A DNA stretch of 64,000 bases from positions 16,775,566 to 16,839,565 of the forward strand of contig OY821743.1 of NCBI GenBank assembly GCA_963682055.1, in the 5' to 3' direction. Numbering within the stretch: the first letter of the stretch is position 1; each line of letters starts with the position of its first letter. Made by a program: the position numbers and the translations under genes. The notes beneath the pieces are model-generated. The model saw only the letters and a list, made by a program, of their open reading frames with translations. It was not told the origin of the DNA and made no database searches. This document shows positions 58,859 through 64,000 of the stretch, in pieces. The DNA comes from Primula veris. Lineage: Eukaryota; Streptophyta; Magnoliopsida; Ericales; Primulaceae.

Positions 58859-60556
58859 ATGGTGACCAATGTAGAGGAAACCCATCCCGAGATAATAGAA
58901 ACCAACAACCAAAACGCGCAAATTAGCCAACAAGACCTCGACGATCTATTCGCCATCCGCGACAGATATGAAGCTATCCAATCCGGAAACCAACCAACAA
59001 CCTCCTACGTCAACCAAGAACAACCGGTCGAACCACCCCAACATTTCATTGAAGGGATTGTCGACGAACATCCTTCGTCCTCGGAGGACGAACAAGACGT
59101 GCCCGTATTAAGGCGTGCACGAAGACGCTTACCCGGGTCCCGGGCAGGGCCGAGCTCAAGAGTTCCTTTGCCTATAGCCTCGGTCAACTCCGGTGCTCGT
59201 TTACAAACGGACGAAGCTCATCAGTTTGGCATGCCCGAGGATCATGTACTCGGACAGTTGCCCCGACTACCAACTAATCCTCCGAGGATGATTACACCAC
59301 CCACGGTGGAGGTACAACACGTTGTTCCGTTAGCCGATGAAAGGAACTACGCCCAGCTACAAGCTCAGCTGGCGGCATGCATGACGGCCATGACAGCGGC
59401 CGGCATCGTATGGCCAGTTATCCAACCCGACAAAGACCCACGCCACGAAGTAAAAGATTCTGCCTACAGGGCCGCCCTGGAGGCAGCGGGTCGGCGACCC
59501 GATACAAGAGTGCCCCACCAAGGGGGCAATGTCCCAATAACTATCGTCCATCCGAACACTCATATGGAACGTGTCCACACAAACACGAAGGACGGTAGAT
59601 ATCCCGAATACAAGATCGGGGAAGGATATGGCCCACCACCACATCAGGGAGGATACCCTCCCCCCTACCAAGTCACGGATGACGCGTTCCAACAGGCTTG
59701 GAACGTATGCCAAGAAACCCCATGTACCGAACATATCACGCGGTACCGCAATCCTATGGGGTTCGTCATCCCCGAATTCAGGCCCTATGATGGAAAGAGT
59801 TGCCCTATCGACCATTTGAGGCACTACAAGACAAAGATGGAACTGTGGAGTGATGACCATGCACTGATGTGCAAATTTTTCAAAAACAGCTTGGGTCAAG
59901 AGGCTTCGTCATGGTATCACAACTTACCACGGGGCTCCATTAGAGACTGGACAGAACTGCTAAGAGCATACTCCACCCGATACGCTGCTCATCGGAAAAA
60001 GAAGGTTAGCATCGAAACCCTTCTTAAAATGACGATGATGCCAAATGAAAGGCTCAACGATTACTGCATACGTTTTATCGACATAGCAAACCAGATTCCA
60101 CGATATGCCAATAATATAGCCATCCAGAACTTTATCAACTCCATCCCTAATGGTTATTGGGCGAGAAGGAAGTTCATAGGCAAAAACTTCCCGACCACTG
60201 ATTCCCTGCTAGCCTATTGTACCCACCTCACCGATAAAAACGACGAACTGCGTTTCCTCAACCGAACTCTGCCAAGAAGAGAGTCGGTCCGCGAGGCACA
60301 GGTGGGTCGCAAAAGAGTTAGGAATAACCAGGGAGAAGCATTCCAACCGACCAGAAAGTGCAAAAATCCCGAGGTCCATAGCAGGGTAGAGCGACCACGA
60401 GCACTAGAGCCCAAACCGCTCCAGATCGCATACCCAACACCGACCAACGAACATAAACCGCTCCAGCTCACCTACCCGATGCCACCCAAGCCGTTTCAAC
60501 AAGGTCGGCCCCAAGAGAGGGAACACCGAAACACTTTCGGACTGGTCGAGCTGTGA
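58859..60556 (+). CDS. Gypsy gag polyprotein (stops early at an in-frame TGA)
   Basis: 565 residues from the first ATG, 80 nt past the LTR. An acidic/Pro-rich N-terminal third is followed by a retrotransposon gag domain at about residues 300-460 (FRPYDGKSCPIDHLRHYKTK, EASSWYHNLP, YSTRYAAHRKKK, NERLNDYCIRFID). The TGA at 60554-60556 is not the natural end. The same frame goes on with YTFNLSAEDILKDICRESWY and the Cys/His knuckle, which belong to gag. Gag forms the particle of the element. The single stop suggests either a recent null mutation or, less likely, readthrough. Confidence 0.9.
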   Translation: MVTNVEETHPEIIETNNQNAQISQQDLDDLFAIRDRYEAIQSGNQPTTSYVNQEQPVEPPQHFIEGIVDEHPSSSEDEQDVPVLRRARRRLPGSRAGPSSRVPLPIASVNSGARLQTDEAHQFGMPEDHVLGQLPRLPTNPPRMITPPTVEVQHVVPLADERNYAQLQAQLAACMTAMTAAGIVWPVIQPDKDPRHEVKDSAYRAALEAAGRRPDTRVPHQGGNVPITIVHPNTHMERVHTNTKDGRYPEYKIGEGYGPPPHQGGYPPPYQVTDDAFQQAWNVCQETPCTEHITRYRNPMGFVIPEFRPYDGKSCPIDHLRHYKTKMELWSDDHALMCKFFKNSLGQEASSWYHNLPRGSIRDWTELLRAYSTRYAAHRKKKVSIETLLKMTMMPNERLNDYCIRFIDIANQIPRYANNIAIQNFINSIPNGYWARRKFIGKNFPTTDSLLAYCTHLTDKNDELRFLNRTLPRRESVREAQVGRKRVRNNQGEAFQPTRKCKNPEVHSRVERPRALEPKPLQIAYPTPTNEHKPLQLTYPMPPKPFQQGRPQEREHRNTFGLVEL

Positions 60557-63500
60557 TACACTTTCAACCTATCTGCTGAAGATATCCTTAAGGATATATG
60601 CAGGGAAAGTTGGTATTCCCAACCACAACCAATCATCTCTCCCCCCAATCAGAGAGATTCCAAGCTCTTCTGCACATATCACGAGGATCACGGCCATCTC
60701 ACTGAGCATTGCCGTAACCTGCGATGGAGGATGAACCAGTGGGGCGATGCAGGATACCTAGCCAAGTACATCAAAGGAGCTGGGAATAAAGGCAAACAAC
60801 TGGCCATCGAGGGATCCGACAACCGGCAAGGCAAAACGATCAACGTCGTTCATATTTCACGACCCAAGGGCCCAGGCGGGGAACGATCGCGACAACGGCA
60901 GCTGGCCCACTTTGGCCAAGTAGCCAAGGCATCACAGGCGTCGACCTCTAAACGACAATGCACACCACGCCGACATCCGCCCATTTCTTTCTCGGATCTT
61001 GACGAAGAAGGGGTGATTTACCCCCACGGAGACGCCATTAACCTCCGTGTTCAAATCGGCCTAGACACGGTCAGCAGGGTACTTGTCGACCAAGGAGCCT
61101 CTTGTGATATCATGTACAGAGAGCTCTTCGACAAGATGGAACTCAAGCTGCAAGATCTACAGCCTACCGATGTCACACTGATCGGATTCATCTCTGAAAC
61201 GACTAAACCGTTGGGTAAGATCGTCCTCAGTGTCACAACCGGGTCCGTGTCGGTTCCCGTGGAGTTCTTAGTGGTCAACGACCACTCCGGTCACAACGCA
61301 ATATTAGGCCGACCTTGGTTACATGCCATGAAGGCCATACCCTCGACCTATCACCAAAAGGTCAAATACCCAAATGATAGGGGAGAGATCGAGACAGCCA
61401 GAGGATGTCAAGAAGATTCAAGACGCTGCGAAGACATCACCGCGACTCTCCAAAAACAACGAAGCGTTGTAGAACAATCCACCAGCACAAAGAAGCTGAT
61501 CAACCAAATATCCAAAACTAAAAGGGTGGTCGAAGAACAAGTAGGAGAGACACTTAGGAAGGTGTATATTCCTGATATGGACGAGGAGCACTACTTCCTC
61601 CTCGGCGATAACCTTCCAAAACAGGAATCCGAGGAGTTGAAAGCATTCCTTCTCAACAACATTGATAAATTCGCCTGGAGTCCTAAAGACATGCCGGGCC
61701 TAGACCCCAATACAGCATGCCACCACCTAAGTGTAAACGCCGAGTACAAGCCAATAGCACAGAGGAGCAGGAAAGTGTCTGTACAGCACAGAGCAGCTAT
61801 AATCGCTGAAGTACAAAAGCTATTGGAGGCTGGAGCCATAAAGGAGGTTTACTATCCAAAATGGTTGTCCAACCCGGTCGTCGTCCCTAAGAAGAACGGG
61901 AAGGTGAGAGTCTGTATAGACTTTACCAATCTCAACAAAGCCTGCCCGAGGGACCACTTTCCCCTTCCAAGGATTGATCAACTGGTGGACGCAACTGCGG
62001 GAGCAGAACGGATGACCTTCCTTGATGCGTACTCAGGATACCATCAAATTCCCCTCGCCCGCGAAGATCAAGAAAAGACTTCGTTTATATCGCCTTTGGG
62101 AAATTATTGCTATACGGTAATGCCGTTCGGTCTACGCAATGCGGGGGCAACATACCAAAGGATGATAACAAGGGTATGTCGAGATCATATAGGTAAAACA
62201 ATGGAGGTATACATTGACGACATGGTCGTCAAGAGCGAAAAGGCCACATCCCACCTCCAAGACATTAAAGACGTCTTCCAAACGTTGGGCGAGCACAAAC
62301 TAAAGCTCAACGCAAGCAAATGTGCATTTGGCATCAGCAAAGGGAAATTCTTCGGGCATATGGTTAGCCGACGAGGAATAGAGGCTAATCCCGATCAAAT
62401 AACGGCTCTACGGAACCTTGCAGCGCCCAAGAATAAAAAACAGGTACAAGAGCTCACGGGAATGATGGCAGCGTTGAGCAGGTTCATTAGCCGATCCGCA
62501 GACAAGGGACGGCCATTTTTTGAATCACTCAAGAAGGATAGAAAATTCGTCTGGGACCCGGAATGTGAGGCTTCATTCAACAATCTCAAAGAGTACTTGA
62601 GGACACTGTCACTGCTAGTAAGGCCGAACAAAAGAGACGTTCTGGCATGCTACCTAGCAGTTTCCACTACAGCTGTGAGCGCAGTTATCCTAAGGGAAGA
62701 AGGTCACGAACAATTTCCGATCTACTTCGTCAGCAAGACTCTGGTCGAAGCCGAAACACGTTACCTACCATTGGAAAAGCTGTGTCTGGCATTGGTCGTC
62801 GCCACCAGGAAGTTGCCACACTATTTCATAGCTCATCAGGTCCGGGTATACACGAAATTTCATATCAAAGAGTCACTTCGACGGACGGACATTAGCGGTC
62901 GAGTTGCCACCTGGGGGGTCGAACTATCTCAATTTCATATCGAGTTCGTACCCCGCCATGCCATAAAGGGACAAGTCCTGGCCGATTTCGTCACGGAGTT
63001 CACCGAAGGCTACGAAGAGCCTTTGGCACTCTCCCCACAATCACACTGGCAGATACACGTCGACGGATCAGCCACCAAGGACGGATCCGGAGCAGGGATC
63101 GTCCTAAAGTCTAGAGAGGGAGCAATCATCGAAAAAAGCATAAAACTGGGCTTCCGAGCTACCAACAACGAGGCAGAATACGAGGCCATGATAAATGGCA
63201 TGCTCATTGCCCGGTCCCTCGGATGCTCCCACTTAATTGCAAGCTCAGACTCCATGCTCATTGTCAATCAAGCCATCGGCGAGTATCAAGCCAAAGATGA
63301 CAGAATGATCCTCTACCAAGAGAAAGTCCAAAGCTTGATGGCAACCTTTGAACAGTGCGAGTTAGTAAGAATCAATCGCACCGAAAATGCACATGCCGAT
63401 GCCTTGGCCACCCTAGCCTCGACATTAACATTGACTGACACCCGGTCGATCACAGTGGAACTACTGCCAACCCCGAGCATAATTAAAAGGGTAGACCGAA

Positions 63501-64000
63501 TGACATCATTACAGTACGAACTAGGTTGGATGGAGGACATGACTCGTTATCTGCAAAATGGAGCGCTTCCGGCCGACAAGATAAAAGCGCTGAAAATTAC
63601 AAGAAAAGCTCCTCACTTCTGGCTATCCGAGAACGATAAACTATACAAATCCAGTTACCGGGGACCCCACCTACTGTGCGTCCCGACCGAGTTACAACTG
63701 CCGGTCTTGGAGGAAATCCACGAAGGATCCTGCGGAGCACACATCAAAGGGCGATCCCTTGCAAACAAGGCAGTGACCCAAGGATATTGGTGGCCCTATA
63801 TCAAGCGAGACGCCGATGCATACGTCCAACGTTGCGACAAGTGCCAACGATTCGCCAAGATACCACGGCTCCCATCATCTATGATGACCCCGGTATCGGC
63901 ACCATGGCCGTTCGCTCAATGGGCAATTGATTTAGTCGGTAAACTCCCAAGAGCACCTGGGAGTGTGGAATATCTGATCGTCGCGACGGATTATTTCACC
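60557..64000 (+). CDS. Gypsy pol, Tat type: knuckle-PR-RT-RH-aRNH-IN (open to window edge)
   Basis: 1148 codons, in frame with gag and without a stop to the edge. In order: the gag-end knuckle CTYHEDHGHLTEHC; protease VLVDQGASCDIM (active-site Asp178, with DQG in place of DTG/DSG); RT with CIDFTNLNKACPRDHFPLP, FLDAYSGYHQI, VMPFGLRNAGATYQ and the YIDDMVVK catalytic box at residues 552-559; the Gypsy RNase H (SAVILREEG, LPLEKLCLALV); a second, archaeal-type RNase H from HVDGSATKDGSGAGI (Asp836) with NNEAEYEAM and NAHADALA; then the integrase HHCC finger (His1055, HEGSCGAH ... CDKCQRFA) and the start of the catalytic core (FAQWAIDLVGKLP, VATDYFT). The double RNase H is the mark of Tat-lineage Gypsy elements. 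The rest of integrase and the 3' LTR lie outside. Confidence 0.93.

Noticed and set aside
59357..59899. 180-codon minus-strand frame
   Set aside because: Antisense to the Gypsy gag coding frame, a shadow of its codon usage.

Overview
The window is AT-rich plant nuclear DNA, most likely from a eudicot. It has GT-AG spliced genes, plant-specific gene families (NPF transporter, DREB2 factor) and a dense layer of plant LTR retrotransposons, hAT, Mutator, CACTA, Stowaway and Harbinger elements. There are no bacterial-type operons, rRNA or convincing tRNA genes. Only two host genes look intact. One is a seven-exon NRT1/PTR (NPF) transporter on the minus strand (2425-9001, 607 residues by the assembled exons). 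The other is an intronless DREB2D-like AP2/ERF transcription factor on the minus strand (23487-24131, 214 residues). A 45-codon leucine-rich-repeat receptor-kinase relic survives at 37977-38111.

Layout. 1-1476: minus-strand Copia end (gag start, PBS, 1.2 kb LTR) inserted in a hAT-like MITE whose sister copy lies at 18671-19307. 2425-9001: NPF gene. 9617-10475: Tigger/pogo relic. 10602-14903: Gypsy-type LTR element with a PBS but no recognisable coding region (LARD-like), with an 18-bp tandem array. 15448-15640: Copia RNase H relic. 16541-18051: hAT element with an 8-bp target duplication, itself holding a Stowaway MITE and a second hAT MITE. 20026-21760: solo LTR related to the LARD-like element, holding a Mutator-like foldback MITE and another hAT element. 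23487-24131: DREB2D-like gene. 24438-24983: a complete TRIM with both LTRs, PBS and target duplication. 24984-26373: CACTA TNP2 transposase pseudogene, interrupted by a CACTA MITE.

28625-35542 and 38414-45517 are two head-to-tail Copia elements of one lineage. Their coding regions are heavily decayed and their LTRs are largely dissimilar. 47603-52582 carries the TNP2 tail, a TNP1-like gene and the right end of a CACTA element. 52864-55920 is a Mutator-like element with long TIRs and a 9-bp duplication. It has lost the transposase core but keeps a SWIM zinc-finger relic and an OTU cysteine-protease domain. 58208-64000 (running off the edge) is a well-preserved Gypsy element of the Tat type, with RT, RNase H and an extra RNase H. 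It is broken only by one in-frame stop in gag.

The two host genes have no evident functional link beyond proximity. The window is best read as two small genes in a nested transposon landscape. For many elements the insertion order can be worked out from exact target-site duplications.
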